A stretch of 64,000 bases of DNA from Roseivirga thermotolerans (GCF_014653175.1 NZ_BNAG01000004.1:62001-126000), one strand, 5' to 3'; shown: positions 53,364 through 63,844, counted from the stretch's first letter. Translations and numbers: made by a program. Notes: a model not told the origin generated them from the letters alone.

Positions 53364-54269
53364 ATGAAAAGACATTTAAAGGTAGCCTCTCTGCTGATAG
53401 CACTTTCTCTGTTGCTAAGCAGTAAATGCCAAAACACAGGCGAAGACGAACGCGAACATAAATTCGGATACGTGAATTTTAATCTGGGAGAATCGCCCGT
53501 GTCGTCACCCGGTAGGCAAGAACTTTCATTGTACGGTTGCAACACGGAAATAACTACCCGCGGTACGATATGGAACGGGCAGGAAAATCTGGAGTGGAAT
53601 ACCAAGAACCAGGTGCTGGAAAATGTACCCTTTGGGTATAGAGAAGAAGACGGCCGTAAATACTTTATCTCCAAGTATTACATGGCTTCTCCTCCTGTTA
53701 TGGAACTGATGACCGCCAATGCCGGAGAAAAGGCAGCAAGAGCTAACATTGGTCTAGTTATCCCCGACCAGTTTACTTTTTTTGGTGAAAAGCCTGTGCA
53801 AATAGTACACCTGGACTATACCATTTTAGAGCCGGTATATCTGAATTATGTGGAGGTGGACTATTATTTCCGGCCAGGAAAAAATGAAATGTCTTGCGGA
53901 GATTTGGGAGTGGATCTGATTCCTCTGAATATTCGATGTAAAGATTTTTTATGGCGCAACAAATCCTCTACAGGTTCTATTCAAGAGGCAAAAGGAGCTT
54001 CCGGAATAGGCAGACTAAAAAATGAGAAAGGACAGAATCAGGTATTTTTACCAAGTTATGGTCCCAATGGGGAAGACTGTCTGGATTGCACCATTACCAT
54101 ATTAGACGATATTCTTCTGAACCACGAAGTGTTTTTTGCCACTGAAGACGGGTTTTCCAAAACCATTAGCCTGACGGATTTTTATAAAAAGAATGGCCAC
54201 GAAATGCCTATTCCTCTGGCATGTCGGCCGCGCTTCGAACTTCCTGCCGGGTGTAAGTCTAACGATTGA
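53364..54269 (+). CDS. Lipoprotein of unknown function
   Basis: A 301-residue protein with a signal of the lipoprotein type (LLLSSKCQN, Cys at about residue 23) and a beta-rich mature part with six further cysteines, including CGDLG, IRCKDF and the close pair EDCLDCTI. I recognise no family; the cysteine pattern suggests disulfides in an exported protein. A 6-bp-arm hairpin (GTTGGC...GCCAAC) sits upstream, near 53299-53322. The stop is about 20 bases from that of the convergent VOC gene. Confidence 0.65.
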   Translation: MKRHLKVASLLIALSLLLSSKCQNTGEDEREHKFGYVNFNLGESPVSSPGRQELSLYGCNTEITTRGTIWNGQENLEWNTKNQVLENVPFGYREEDGRKYFISKYYMASPPVMELMTANAGEKAARANIGLVIPDQFTFFGEKPVQIVHLDYTILEPVYLNYVEVDYYFRPGKNEMSCGDLGVDLIPLNIRCKDFLWRNKSSTGSIQEAKGASGIGRLKNEKGQNQVFLPSYGPNGEDCLDCTITILDDILLNHEVFFATEDGFSKTISLTDFYKKNGHEMPIPLACRPRFELPAGCKSND

Positions 54270-54289
54270 CGCACCCAGGCTAAACCCTG

Positions 54290-55042
54290 TTAACGATTAC
54301 CGCTGATGGTAAGCTGTTGACCTTGACCATTGGAGAAACTTGTGGTCAGTATACGAGGCCGAACATCTTTGTTTTCCTGTTCCACAATGGTTATTGCCCC
54401 GGTAGGAGTGGAGAACCTGGCAAGGAAAGATTCTTGCTCCGTCAGGCTGTTCCTAAGCCCCAGTGTATGGAGTAAACCTACCAACAGTTCACCGCCCTCT
54501 ATAACTACCTCCTTAAGCCCGTTGAAACCATTGCTGTGAATGGTAAACTCTCCGGTGGCCGGGTTTGGGTGGTGGTAGGTAATAAAAAAAATATGACTCA
54601 GGGGTGAGTATTCAGGAAAGGCAATGTAAGTCCACAAACTGCCGTTAGTCACCTCATGTTCAATGTTCAACTGGCGTAGAGCTAAAACTATTTTGTGGTG
54701 TTCCGGCCCTGTAAGCGCCAGGTAGGCCCCGGTATAATGTTGTTCAATTAAGGTCTTGTATTTTAGGGCTACATCGTCAGTTGGCTGTCCTTTTAAACTC
54801 ATAAGCTCTACATAGCTGCCGTTTTCAAATTTGACATGAGCATTGAGTAAGCCGTTGGAGTGCAGTTTTCCGGGTTTTAAAGTAAAACCCATGGAAGCGA
54901 ACCTGTTTTTGGCGCTATCGAGGTTGGAATAGGCATACACCACATGGTCAATCTGTAAATTTTGAGCAACGGCAAGAATTGGGCAAGCAATCCATAGAAT
55001 GGCAAAGAACAAAAAATAAGTAGAAACGACCGGTCTGGACAT
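54290..55042 (-). CDS. Exported VOC-family protein (Glyoxalase_3 type)
   Basis: A 250-residue protein with an N-terminal signal segment (about 1-27, ending AVAQN) and a glyoxalase-like domain of the longer type: QIDHVVYAYSNLDSAKNRFASMGFTL, then NAHVKFENGSYVELMSLKGQ with the second metal-ligand histidine or glutamate, and a repeat half in which FITYHHPNP and LKEVVIEGG occur. The protein should be periplasmic, which is unusual for glyoxalase relatives. The substrate is unknown. Confidence 0.8.
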   Translation of the reverse strand: MSRPVVSTYFLFFAILWIACPILAVAQNLQIDHVVYAYSNLDSAKNRFASMGFTLKPGKLHSNGLLNAHVKFENGSYVELMSLKGQPTDDVALKYKTLIEQHYTGAYLALTGPEHHKIVLALRQLNIEHEVTNGSLWTYIAFPEYSPLSHIFFITYHHPNPATGEFTIHSNGFNGLKEVVIEGGELLVGLLHTLGLRNSLTEQESFLARFSTPTGAITIVEQENKDVRPRILTTSFSNGQGQQLTISGNR

Positions 55043-55350
55043 GAAGCGCTGTTATGTTCAGTGAATTTGGTCAAAAGCGGCCTGGCAATCAATACCTTCC
55101 AAAATAAAAGGAAACTACGTTCCACACTTTAGGCTTGAATAAACCAAAACCAATTAGTGCAGAATGTCAACCCAACCTCTTTCTATCTTTCCAGCGTTTT
55201 TCCTTCAGAGTAGTTTCAATCTTGGGTTTTTTTAAAACTTCCGGGCTGATCCTTAGAGCTTAGTTTCGATTTGCCCATTTTTTGCTACTTACTAGCTCGA
55301 TGACCCGCATTGTTAAGGCTAACCACAAAAAGCGATAATGAACCCTTCAA
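55043..55350. other. 308-bp gap upstream of the aldehyde dehydrogenase 3' end
   Basis: No frame, repeat or convincing hairpin is seen. It contains the leader of the exported VOC gene (right to left) and the tail of the aldehyde dehydrogenase gene. Confidence 0.4.
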
Positions 55351-56940
55351 TCATAAAGAGTTTCTATTCAGTGTTCCATCCACGAGTCGCCAGATATTCA
55401 AAGGGTTGCTGTCTTTGAGAGCATCGGGTAGTGCCTCTTGCGGAAAATCCTGATAGCAAACGGGGCGCACAAAACGCTTAATAGCCGCAGTGCCTACAGA
55501 GGTAGTTTGTGGAGCCGTAGTAGCCGGAAAAGGGCCTCCATGTACCATAGAATGGCATACTTCAACACCAGTTGGGAAGCCATTGAACACAATTCTACCT
55601 ACCTTTTCTTCCAGAATACTTACCAGTTCCGCATACTCTCGTAAATCTTCTTCCGTACCATGTATAGTGGCCGTCAGGTGGCCTTCCAGACCTCTTGCAA
55701 ACTGAAGTATTTCTTCTTTGGCCGATGCATTGACCAACAAAGTAGCCGGCCCGAATACTTCTTCTTGCAGGGCTTTGTTTTGTAGCACCGTGGTTATGTG
55801 CGCTTCAAATATTTGGTTAACAGCTTTATTGCCTTCAGCCACGCCTGTTGAATGACTAAGTTCTGTTACACCCGGGCTACTTTTAAGTTGTTCTACGCCC
55901 AGATTAAAGGCACTTTTAATTCCTTGCGAGAGCATGATGCCTTCGGCCGAAGTTTCATTGCAGGCCGCCAATGTTTTCTTAAACTGGTCTGTATGCTCGC
56001 TTGAAGGGAGTACCACCAGACCGGGGTTGGTACAGAACTGACCCACTCCGAGAGTAAACGAGCCTGCTAGTCCCTTGGCAAGGGCTTCCGCTTTACTTGC
56101 CAAGGCTCCCGGAAGCATAAATACCGGGTTGGTGCTGCCCATTTCTGCATAAACAGGAATAGGCTCGGGACGTTGATTGGCCGCATCGAAAAGTGCTTTT
56201 CCGCCCCTATAAGAGCCTGTAAAACCAACCGCTTTAATGTTTGGGTCATTTACCAGGGCCATACCTACTGCTATGGTTTTACCCTGAACAAGAGAGAATA
56301 CTCCTTCCGGTAGGTTACACGCCTTGGCTGCTTTGAGAATAGCTTGAGCCACCAATTCGGAGGTGCCCGGATGCAAAGGGTGGCCTTTTACAATAACCGG
56401 GCAACCGGCTGCAAAGGCCGAAGCCGTATCGCCACCGGCTACTGAAAAAGCAAGTGGGAAATTACTGGCTCCAAAAACAGCCACAGGGCCAAGTGGCCGT
56501 TGCATTTGCCGCACGTCAGGCTTTGGAAGTGGCACCCGGTCGGGGTCAGCGCGGTCAATTCGGGCATCAACCCACGAACCTTCACGTACTACTGAGGCAA
56601 ACAGCTTAAGCTGGTTCATAGTACGGCCTCGCTCGCCTTCCAGTCTGGGGCGTGGTAGAGCCGTTTCTTCCATGCATCGTTCAATTAGGGCGTCACCCAG
56701 AGCCAAAAGTTCATTGGCAATAGTCTCCAGAAAAAGGGCTTTTTGCTCATTATCTATTTGCTTAAAAGATGAATAGGCTTTTTTGGCAAAGGCGGTTGCC
56801 TGTTGAATTTCTTCTTCCGTAGCCTCAAAAAAGTCTGTGGGCAGATTTTCAGAGTTGGCGGGATTAATTGCCTTGAAAGTGTCTTTTCCCTTAGCAGAGG
56901 TAGAAAATCCGATGAATTGATGTCCGGTAAGCGAAGCCAT
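55351..56940 (-). CDS. NADP-type aldehyde dehydrogenase (2-ketoglutarate-semialdehyde dehydrogenase type)
   Basis: A 529-residue cytoplasmic dehydrogenase of the group that oxidises 2,5-dioxopentanoate to 2-oxoglutarate at the end of sugar-acid or hydroxyproline breakdown. It has the catalytic cysteine C303 (GVGQFCTNPG) and general base E266 (YAEMGSTNPVF), with the NAD(P)-binding GFTGSYRGGKAL. The block PRLEGERGRTMNQLK and AVFGASNFPLAFSVAGGD are typical of this subgroup. The HpaI-type aldolase at 23.2 kb could supply substrate, but the two genes are not linked. It stands alone. Confidence 0.9.
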   Translation of the reverse strand: MASLTGHQFIGFSTSAKGKDTFKAINPANSENLPTDFFEATEEEIQQATAFAKKAYSSFKQIDNEQKALFLETIANELLALGDALIERCMEETALPRPRLEGERGRTMNQLKLFASVVREGSWVDARIDRADPDRVPLPKPDVRQMQRPLGPVAVFGASNFPLAFSVAGGDTASAFAAGCPVIVKGHPLHPGTSELVAQAILKAAKACNLPEGVFSLVQGKTIAVGMALVNDPNIKAVGFTGSYRGGKALFDAANQRPEPIPVYAEMGSTNPVFMLPGALASKAEALAKGLAGSFTLGVGQFCTNPGLVVLPSSEHTDQFKKTLAACNETSAEGIMLSQGIKSAFNLGVEQLKSSPGVTELSHSTGVAEGNKAVNQIFEAHITTVLQNKALQEEVFGPATLLVNASAKEEILQFARGLEGHLTATIHGTEEDLREYAELVSILEEKVGRIVFNGFPTGVEVCHSMVHGGPFPATTAPQTTSVGTAAIKRFVRPVCYQDFPQEALPDALKDSNPLNIWRLVDGTLNRNSL

Positions 56941-57088
56941 AGGTTTGTTTTGGGTTTGAAATCAATGTCAGGCCAAAATTATGGGCTTTCTTTTCAGGCG
57001 CAACCTTCATCACCAATATCTGCTGATTAAATAATTAAGGTTAGCAATATGAAAGGCTTCTGCTATTTTCAACCAAACCTTAAAATAC

Positions 57089-59650
57089 ATGATGAAGAAT
57101 ATACAACTGCTGATTTGTGCTTTGTTGATGGCCCTGCCGGGTATCATGGAGGCACAAATACCACACCCCAGAGAGACATTTGGCCATGAAGTTGGAGCCG
57201 ATTATAAGTTGGCCGATTATGACCAGATGCTTGAATACTACGACAAGCTTGCCGCTTCTACCGAGCGTGTACAGATGGTAGAAATTGGTAAATCGGTTAT
57301 GGGACGTCCCATAAAGCTCTTTTTTATTTCCAGCGAGAAAAATATGGCTCAGTTGGAGCGATGGAGAGAGATTAGTGAAAAACTATCGAGGGCTGAGATT
57401 TCTGAGGCAGAGGCCCGGCAGCTGGCCAAAGAAGGTAAGGCCATTGTGTGGTTCGATGGTGGAATGCATGCCACGGAGCGGGCTCACGCACAAATGACTT
57501 CTGAGCTGGCCTGGAGAGTTGCCGCAGAGGAATCGGAGGAAATGCAAAAGATCAGGGAAAACGTAATTACTCTTATTGTTCCCGTAATGAATCCCGATGG
57601 ACTTGATATTGTAGTTGATTGGTATCGTAAAAACCTGGGAACACCTTTCGAAAATACCTCTCCACCAATTCTGTATCAGAAATACGTGGGGCACGATAAC
57701 AACAGGGATTGGTTTATGAACAATATGCCCGAGACAAAGGCAGTTACCCAGGTGCTATACCACGAGTGGTATCCTCAAATCGTACACAACCATCACCAGA
57801 CCGCACCGCGTTGGGCCATGATATTTATTCCGCCTTTCAGAAGCCCGGTAAACCAAAAAATCCATCCCGGTGTTACCACCGGAGTTAATCTAGTGGGAAC
57901 GGCCATGGCCAACCGCTTTGCCATGAAGAAAATGCCAGGGGCCATAGCCACCACGGGCTATTCTATGTTCTGGAATGGAGGTATGAGAACGGCTCCTTAC
58001 TATCATAACCAGATAGGAATACTCACAGAAACGGCTCAACCCAGCCCAACGCCTACTGAGTATGACCCTGAGCGATTCCCCGAAACAGTGGGGGGGAAGG
58101 CCTCAAACGGAACAGAGATTTTCTATCCATTTCCATGGAAAGGCGGAATGCTTCATTTTAGAAGTGCTGTGGATTACATGCTGGAGGCATCGATGGCTGT
58201 ACTTGATTTGGCAGCCGACAAGAAAGACGAGTTTCTTTACAACATCTATAGCATGGGACGCGATGCTATTGAAGATCGGTCTGGCGCTTTTGCCTATGTT
58301 ATTCCCAAAGACCAGTGGAATCCAAGTGAAGCCATAAACTTAACCAATATACTAATGCAGGGTGGCATAGAGGCTCATAGAGCAACGGCTCCTTTTACAG
58401 TAAATGGGAAGACCTATGAGGCCGGATCTATCATATTCTACGGAAGTCAGGCTTTTAGACCCTTCCTTGCCGATTTAATGGAGAAGCAGGTGTATCCTGA
58501 TCAGTTTCGTTATCCGGGAGGGCCTCCAATGCCGCCATACGATCTGGCAGGATGGACGCTGCCATTGCAAATGGGAGTAACTGTAGACCGCATAACCGAT
58601 ACCTTCAACGCTTCGGCAGAGGAGGTCTCTGAAAAACTTGTGCCTGAAGCAGGGCAAGTTGCCGGCTCGGGTCGCTATGGATACGTATTTTCCAACAAAG
58701 ACAACCTGAGTGCCAAGGCCATTAACCGATTGCAAAAAGCCGGTTATACGGTGAGTTTATTGAAAGCGGACGATGACAATGCCAAAGCCGGTTCTGTAAT
58801 AGTAAGAAGCAAGAGAGGGCTGGATGATGAAGTGCAGAAGCTAAGTGCAGAGCTTGGCCTGGACTTTACGCGTCTGGCTAAGGCTCCGGCAGCACCCATG
58901 GAAGAACTAAACCGCGTGAAGGTTGGAATTTATAAATCATGGCAGGCCAATATGGACGAAGGGTGGACACGCTGGATGCTAGAGCAGTTTGAGTTTGATT
59001 TGGATACCCTGCACAATGAGCAAATTCAGTCGGGCAATCTCTCTCAATACAGTGCACTTATTTTCCCCTCTCAGAGTGGGAGAGGCATCATGCAGGGGCA
59101 TAGCCAGGGAAGAATGCCTGAAAAATTTGTGGGAGGAATTGGTGAAGAAGGTGTAAAAGCTCTCGATACTTACGCCAAAAGCGGAGGAACCATCATTTTC
59201 TTCGATGCTTCCAGCGACTTTGCTATCGAACAGTTCAAACTACCGGTCAAAAATGTACTCAGTGGTTTGAAGGATACGGAGTTCTTTATACCCGGGTCAC
59301 TCATCAGGACAGATATTGATACTTCCAATCCGTTGGCGTTTGGTATGATGAACCAAGTTGCCGCTTCATTCGATAATAGCGGAGCCTTTGCTGTAGAAAG
59401 TGGAGCTCAAGGTATCGAAGAAGTAGCAAGATATGCTTCAGACAATCTACTAATGAGCGGTTGGGCCATGGGAGAAGAAAAGTACCTGGCCAATACTTCG
59501 GCCATGCTCAATGTGAACTATGGAGGAGGTAACCTTGTGTTGTTTGGCTTCAAACCACAGTTTAGAGGTCAGCCCAGAGGTACTTACAAGCTTATCTTTA
59601 ACTCCATTTATCAGGGAGCAAAAAAGAATAAGATAAACACGAAGAGATAA
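57089..59650 (+). CDS. Secreted M14-family zinc carboxypeptidase
   Basis: An 853-residue periplasmic or secreted peptidase with a signal peptide (1-22, ending GIMEA). The M14 zinc site is intact: H127 and E130 in GGMHATERAH and H233 in VHNHHQTAP; the end of the domain has the ILTETAQP block that usually holds the catalytic glutamate. After about residue 400 comes a long C-terminal part with an all-beta piece and a glutamine-amidotransferase-like Rossmann segment (ALIFPSQSGRGIMQG and TIIFFDASSDFA). No T9SS sorting domain is seen. It probably degrades peptides for uptake. Confidence 0.9.
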   Translation: MMKNIQLLICALLMALPGIMEAQIPHPRETFGHEVGADYKLADYDQMLEYYDKLAASTERVQMVEIGKSVMGRPIKLFFISSEKNMAQLERWREISEKLSRAEISEAEARQLAKEGKAIVWFDGGMHATERAHAQMTSELAWRVAAEESEEMQKIRENVITLIVPVMNPDGLDIVVDWYRKNLGTPFENTSPPILYQKYVGHDNNRDWFMNNMPETKAVTQVLYHEWYPQIVHNHHQTAPRWAMIFIPPFRSPVNQKIHPGVTTGVNLVGTAMANRFAMKKMPGAIATTGYSMFWNGGMRTAPYYHNQIGILTETAQPSPTPTEYDPERFPETVGGKASNGTEIFYPFPWKGGMLHFRSAVDYMLEASMAVLDLAADKKDEFLYNIYSMGRDAIEDRSGAFAYVIPKDQWNPSEAINLTNILMQGGIEAHRATAPFTVNGKTYEAGSIIFYGSQAFRPFLADLMEKQVYPDQFRYPGGPPMPPYDLAGWTLPLQMGVTVDRITDTFNASAEEVSEKLVPEAGQVAGSGRYGYVFSNKDNLSAKAINRLQKAGYTVSLLKADDDNAKAGSVIVRSKRGLDDEVQKLSAELGLDFTRLAKAPAAPMEELNRVKVGIYKSWQANMDEGWTRWMLEQFEFDLDTLHNEQIQSGNLSQYSALIFPSQSGRGIMQGHSQGRMPEKFVGGIGEEGVKALDTYAKSGGTIIFFDASSDFAIEQFKLPVKNVLSGLKDTEFFIPGSLIRTDIDTSNPLAFGMMNQVAASFDNSGAFAVESGAQGIEEVARYASDNLLMSGWAMGEEKYLANTSAMLNVNYGGGNLVLFGFKPQFRGQPRGTYKLIFNSIYQGAKKNKINTKR

Positions 59651-59738
59651 AACCGGCCTCAGAGTCTCCTAAAAGGGCCTCGGAGATTAATGGTTCTTCA
59701 GAGTTCTCTGTGAGAGCCTCTTATGGAGAGAAATAGTT

Positions 59739-59765
59739 GTCATTCCCGCGAAGGCGGGAATCTCC
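59739..59765. repeat. Short interspersed palindromic repeat
   Basis: ATTCCCGC (59742-59749) and GCGGGAAT (59754-59761) form a perfect 8-bp stem with a GAAG loop, flanked by GTC and CTCC. Elements of this exact type are scattered between genes in many bacterial genomes; no function is assigned. Confidence 0.7.
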
Positions 59766-59782
59766 AAATCAGTACAACCAAT

Positions 59783-59820
59783 AATTAGCCCACGGTTTAA
59801 ACCGTGGGCTAATTTATTTA
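59783..59820 (+). terminator. 32-bp perfect palindrome, probable terminator upstream of metG
   Basis: The two arms AATTAGCCCACGGTTT and AAACCGTGGGCTAATT (59783-59814) are exact reverse complements, followed by a T-rich stretch (TATTTAT). With no spacer the hairpin must open a few central pairs; alternatively it acts as a cruciform or protein site. It lies between the peptidase gene and metG. Confidence 0.6.
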
Positions 59821-59871
59821 TGTTCCTGCCAAATTTGATTCTCTAAAATCTGACTTCAGGAATCTAAAAAC

Positions 59872-59879
59872 TATCTTTG
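59872..59879 (+). promoter_or_regulatory. -7 promoter box of metG
   Basis: TATCTTTG matches TAnnTTTG and ends six bases before the start codon, so the transcript should be leaderless or have a leader of only a base or two. No TTG is found at the usual -33 distance. Confidence 0.5.
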
Positions 59880-59884
59880 CAGCC

Positions 59885-61945
59885 ATGACGAAAACGGATT
59901 TCAAAAGACATACTGTTACAGCTGCTTTGCCCTATGCCAATGGTCCTGTTCATATTGGCCACCTGGCAGGGGTATATATTCCGGCAGATATTTATGTGCG
60001 CTATTTGCGTTCCAGGGGAGAAGATGTGGCCTTTATTTGTGGTTCCGATGAACACGGAATGGCCATTACCATGCGTGCCCGAAAAGAAGGTATAGACCCT
60101 CAGCAAATCGTAGATAAATACCACGGCATGATCAAAAAAAGCTTTGATCAACTAGGTGTTTCTTTTGATATCTATTCGCGCACTTCCAACTCGGTGCATC
60201 ATGAGACAGCACAAGAATTCTTCAAAAAGCTTTACAAGGAAGGGAAGTTTGAGGAGCGCGTAAGTGAGCAATACTTTGATGAGGAGGCCAAGCAATTTTT
60301 GGCAGACCGCTATATTACAGGTACCTGCCCTAAGTGCAACCATCCATCAGCCTATGGCGATCAGTGTGAGAATTGTGGTACTTCACTCAACCCAACCGAT
60401 CTGATCAACCCTAAATCTACACTCACAGGAAATCCACCCGTACTTAAAGAAACTAAACATTGGTATCTGCCCCTGCAGAACTATGAAAAGTGGCTCAATC
60501 AATGGATAGTAGAAGGACATAAAAATGATTGGAAACCCAACGTGTGGGGCCAATGTAAGTCCTGGATTGATGGTGGTTTGCAGCCTCGAGCCATGACACG
60601 GGATTTAGATTGGGGGATTCAAGTGCCAGTTCAGGGAGCCGATGGTAAAGTACTCTACGTTTGGTTCGATGCCCCAATCGGTTATATCTCGGCTACCCGC
60701 GAGTGGGCTGCAGAGAAGGGAATAGATTGGGAGCCTTACTGGAAAGACAAAGACACCAAGCTGGTGCACTTTATTGGCAAAGATAACATTGTGTTTCATT
60801 GCATTATTTTCCCTGCCATTCTCAAGGCACATGGCGATTATATTTTACCGGAAAATGTTCCGGCCAATGAATTTTTAAACCTGGAAAACGATAAGATATC
60901 GACCTCAAGAAACTGGGCCGTTTGGTTACACGAATACCTTCAGGAGCTTCCCGGTAAGCAAGATGTGCTACGCTATGCCCTTTGTGCCAATGCTCCCGAA
61001 ACCAAAGACAACGATTTTACCTGGAAAGACTTTCAGGCTAGAAACAATAGCGAACTTGTAGCCATATTGGGCAACTTTGTTAACCGGGCAGTGGTTCTTA
61101 CCCACAAGTATTTTGAAGGAAAAGTGCCTGAGCGGGGAGAGCTATTCGATATCGATAGAGAAGTACTTCATGCCCTGGGTCAGGTACCCAAGAAAGTAGG
61201 CGATTCTATAGAACGTTATAGGTTTAGAGAGGCTCTTGCGGAGATGATGGACCTGGCAAGAATAGGCAATAAATACCTTGCTGACACCGAGCCATGGAAA
61301 CTGATAAAAACCGATGAAGAACGAGTAAAGTCCATTCTAAACATTGCTTTGCAATTGGTAGCTAATCTGGCTATCGTAGCTGAGCCGTTTATACCCTTCA
61401 GTACGGCAAAACTAAGCGATTTCATTAACCTCGGACAATTAGATTGGTCAGTTGCCGGCTCTGACGATCTGCTCAAGGCAGGCCATGAATTGAAGCAACC
61501 GCAATTACTTTTCGAGAAAATAGAAGATAAAACCATAGAAGAACAAATTCAGAAACTGGAGAATACTAAGAAACAAAACCAAATGGAGAACAAAGAAGTA
61601 GAAGTAGCCCCACTCAAAGAAACCATTGTATTTGACGATTTTATGAAATTGGACCTTAGGGTAGGAACCATTTTGGAAGCCAAACGAGTGGAGAAGTCCA
61701 ATAAGCTACTTCAGTTTTTGGTAGATACTGGTGTGGATAAACGCACCATTTTGAGTGGAATTGCCAAGCATTATTCTCCTGAAGAAATGATTGGTAAACA
61801 AGTAACCATTGTGGCCAATTTAGCTCCAAGGCCAATGATGGGCACGGTTTCAGAAGGCATGATTCTGATGGCTGAAGACGCAGAAGGTAACCTAAGGCTT
61901 ATTCAACCCAATGAAAACGTAAACCCGGGTTCTACCGTAAGTTAG
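59885..61945 (+). CDS. metG: Methionyl-tRNA synthetase
   Basis: A 686-residue class Ia synthetase that charges tRNA(Met), needed for initiation and elongation. The HIGH motif is at residues 23-26 (VHIGHL), the connective peptide carries a zinc knuckle with four cysteines (C148, C151, C161, C164), and the KMSKS loop reads KISTS (337-341), the form common in Bacteroidota. A C-terminal EMAP/tRNA-binding domain (about 575-686, [22 protein letters not shown]) makes this the long form. The start follows a -7 box directly, so translation is probably leaderless. Confidence 0.97.
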   Translation: MTKTDFKRHTVTAALPYANGPVHIGHLAGVYIPADIYVRYLRSRGEDVAFICGSDEHGMAITMRARKEGIDPQQIVDKYHGMIKKSFDQLGVSFDIYSRTSNSVHHETAQEFFKKLYKEGKFEERVSEQYFDEEAKQFLADRYITGTCPKCNHPSAYGDQCENCGTSLNPTDLINPKSTLTGNPPVLKETKHWYLPLQNYEKWLNQWIVEGHKNDWKPNVWGQCKSWIDGGLQPRAMTRDLDWGIQVPVQGADGKVLYVWFDAPIGYISATREWAAEKGIDWEPYWKDKDTKLVHFIGKDNIVFHCIIFPAILKAHGDYILPENVPANEFLNLENDKISTSRNWAVWLHEYLQELPGKQDVLRYALCANAPETKDNDFTWKDFQARNNSELVAILGNFVNRAVVLTHKYFEGKVPERGELFDIDREVLHALGQVPKKVGDSIERYRFREALAEMMDLARIGNKYLADTEPWKLIKTDEERVKSILNIALQLVANLAIVAEPFIPFSTAKLSDFINLGQLDWSVAGSDDLLKAGHELKQPQLLFEKIEDKTIEEQIQKLENTKKQNQMENKEVEVAPLKETIVFDDFMKLDLRVGTILEAKRVEKSNKLLQFLVDTGVDKRTILSGIAKHYSPEEMIGKQVTIVANLAPRPMMGTVSEGMILMAEDAEGNLRLIQPNENVNPGSTVS

Positions 61946-62137
61946 TTTAAGGTTAATGGTTTAAAGGGGGTAAACCGGTGCTAAAACCGGCCTGCTGAGA
62001 GCTATGGTAAAGGTAGGGCGTTTATGGTGAAGCTATTCCCTTCCAGAGGATTTAAGGGTGTCCATAACCATGTACTCCAAACTATAAACTCTGAACAATG
62101 AACCAGAAACCAAGAACCTTGAACATAAAACAGTTTC

Positions 62138-63367
62138 ATGAAAATAAATGCGCAACGCTTGTTGGAAAACCTCGATCGCTATGCTCAAATAGGGAAGAAG
62201 GGCAGAATTGGTGTGGAGCGCATAGCCCTGTCTAAAGAAGACAAAGAGGCGAGAGATTTACTCAAAACTCAAATGACTGATGCCGGACTGGAAGTTCATA
62301 TCGATCAGTTGGGTAATATGATTGGGCTTAGAAAAGGCAAGTCTGAAGGTAAGCCGGTGGCTTTTGGGTCACACCTCGATACTGTCTATTCGGGAGGCAG
62401 ATACGATGGCGCACTGGGAGTACTTGCGGGTTTAGAATTGATTCATACGCTCAATGACAATCATATCGAAACAGACAAACCTTTGGCGCTCGTCAACTTT
62501 ACCAATGAAGAAGGAGTAAGATTTGCTCCAGATATGATGGGCAGCCATGTGTATGCCGGCAAGGCCGACCTCTCCGAAATTTTAAAATCTTCAGCTTATG
62601 ACGACCCCAACGAAACAGTCGGAAGCTGCTTAAAGTCTATAGGTTATGCCGGTAAAATGAAGCCGGGAGCTATAGAATTCGATTCATTTTATGAGCTACA
62701 CATTGAGCAAGGTCCGGTATTGGAACTGGAGCAAATAAATATTGGGGTTGTGGAATTGGTGCAGGGTATTTATTGGACGCGTTATGTGATAAAAGGCGAA
62801 GCAAACCATGCAGGAACCACTCCATTGTATTACCGCAAAGATGCCGGTTTTGCCTCTGCCAAAGTTCAACAGTTTGTGGGAGAATATGCTCGAAAGCGAG
62901 ATAGTCGGGTATTGACTACCGTGGGGTCGGTCAAGTTTAGTCCGGGGGCAATCAATATAGTCCCTGAAAGTGCAGCCTTTACCCTGGATGTTCGTAGCAC
63001 TGACGAAACGCTTCTCAAAGAGGCACAGAAAGATATCGATGCTTATATAAATGATGTGGTAGCGAGCGATAAGCTGTTATTGGAAAGAGAGGAAATGGTA
63101 CGATTTGGCCCGGTTCGTTTCCCATTAGCCATGACTGACAGTGTGCAGCATGCCACTAAATCTTTGGGATTGACCTATAAAAGAATGCCTAGTGGAGCCG
63201 GACATGATGCTCAAATGATGGCCTCTTTTTGTCCTTCGACCATGATTTTTATTCCTAGCGTAAAAGGCATCAGCCACAATGTAGAAGAGTATTCTCACGA
63301 TCATGATGTGGAGAATGGAGCGAATGTGCTACTGGCAGCGGTTCTTGGAAAATCGGGAATTGGGTAA
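62138..63367 (+). CDS. M20-family amidohydrolase (N-carbamoyl-amino acid / allantoate type)
   Basis: A 409-residue cytoplasmic zinc enzyme of the hydantoinase/carbamoylase branch of peptidase family M20. The binuclear site is complete: H79 and D81 in FGSHLDTV, D90 in GRYDGALG, E124/E125 in FTNEEGVRF, H188 in ELHIEQGP, and H380 in KGISHNVEE; the lid sequence is GEANHAGTTP and the active-site loop SGAGHDAQMM is present. This branch removes carbamoyl or ureido groups from amino acids or allantoate; which one is not shown. There are no purine-degradation neighbours in the window. Confidence 0.92.
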   Translation: MKINAQRLLENLDRYAQIGKKGRIGVERIALSKEDKEARDLLKTQMTDAGLEVHIDQLGNMIGLRKGKSEGKPVAFGSHLDTVYSGGRYDGALGVLAGLELIHTLNDNHIETDKPLALVNFTNEEGVRFAPDMMGSHVYAGKADLSEILKSSAYDDPNETVGSCLKSIGYAGKMKPGAIEFDSFYELHIEQGPVLELEQINIGVVELVQGIYWTRYVIKGEANHAGTTPLYYRKDAGFASAKVQQFVGEYARKRDSRVLTTVGSVKFSPGAINIVPESAAFTLDVRSTDETLLKEAQKDIDAYINDVVASDKLLLEREEMVRFGPVRFPLAMTDSVQHATKSLGLTYKRMPSGAGHDAQMMASFCPSTMIFIPSVKGISHNVEEYSHDHDVENGANVLLAAVLGKSGIG

Positions 63368-63379
63368 TTAGTCAATTGG

Positions 63380-63844
63380 TCATTTGCCAGATTCAGATAG
63401 TTCCTTGAGTTTATTCAATGCCCTAGGCCAGGTCTCATCAAAATAATTAAGGTATTCTTCTGCGAGTTCGATTTCTGCAGTTACGGTGGTTATCCCATTG
63501 TGCTCATGGAATGAATAGTTCTCCAGACTACCTGCCCAACTTTCAACATCAGGGCCTTCGGTAATTTCGTTTTCTCCGTCTAAAATTCCGTAATGACGAA
63601 TAGAGACAAACTCAAATGGAATGTTCTCTGCAATTTCAGATACCATGCCGCCCTTCTTACCATTTTCATCCGTTCCGACAAAATATATCTTGGTGCCTTT
63701 CTCCCAGCTTCCTTCATAAGTTGAGGTTGGATTGAATTCGGCTGTCCATTGATTGTAGGTCTCAATATTGTCAAGCCCCAGCATGGTCTTGTAAACCTTC
63801 TCAGCAGATGCCTTAATATCCATTGTGTATTGTATCTTTTTCAT
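63380..63844 (-). CDS. SRPBCC/AHSA1-type START-like domain protein
   Basis: A 154-residue protein with a single START-like hydrophobic-ligand fold: YTMDIKASAEKVYKTMLGL, then TYEGSWEKGTKIYFVG and a final WPRALNKLKELSESG helix. Members often bind or modify small lipophilic molecules. The frame is open to a TTG at 63868, but the ATG at 63844 (MKKIQYTMDIK) fits the fold start and is used. The next gene on the same strand ends 27 bases upstream, so the two are probably co-transcribed. Confidence 0.88.
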   Translation of the reverse strand: MKKIQYTMDIKASAEKVYKTMLGLDNIETYNQWTAEFNPTSTYEGSWEKGTKIYFVGTDENGKKGGMVSEIAENIPFEFVSIRHYGILDGENEITEGPDVESWAGSLENYSFHEHNGITTVTAEIELAEEYLNYFDETWPRALNKLKELSESGK

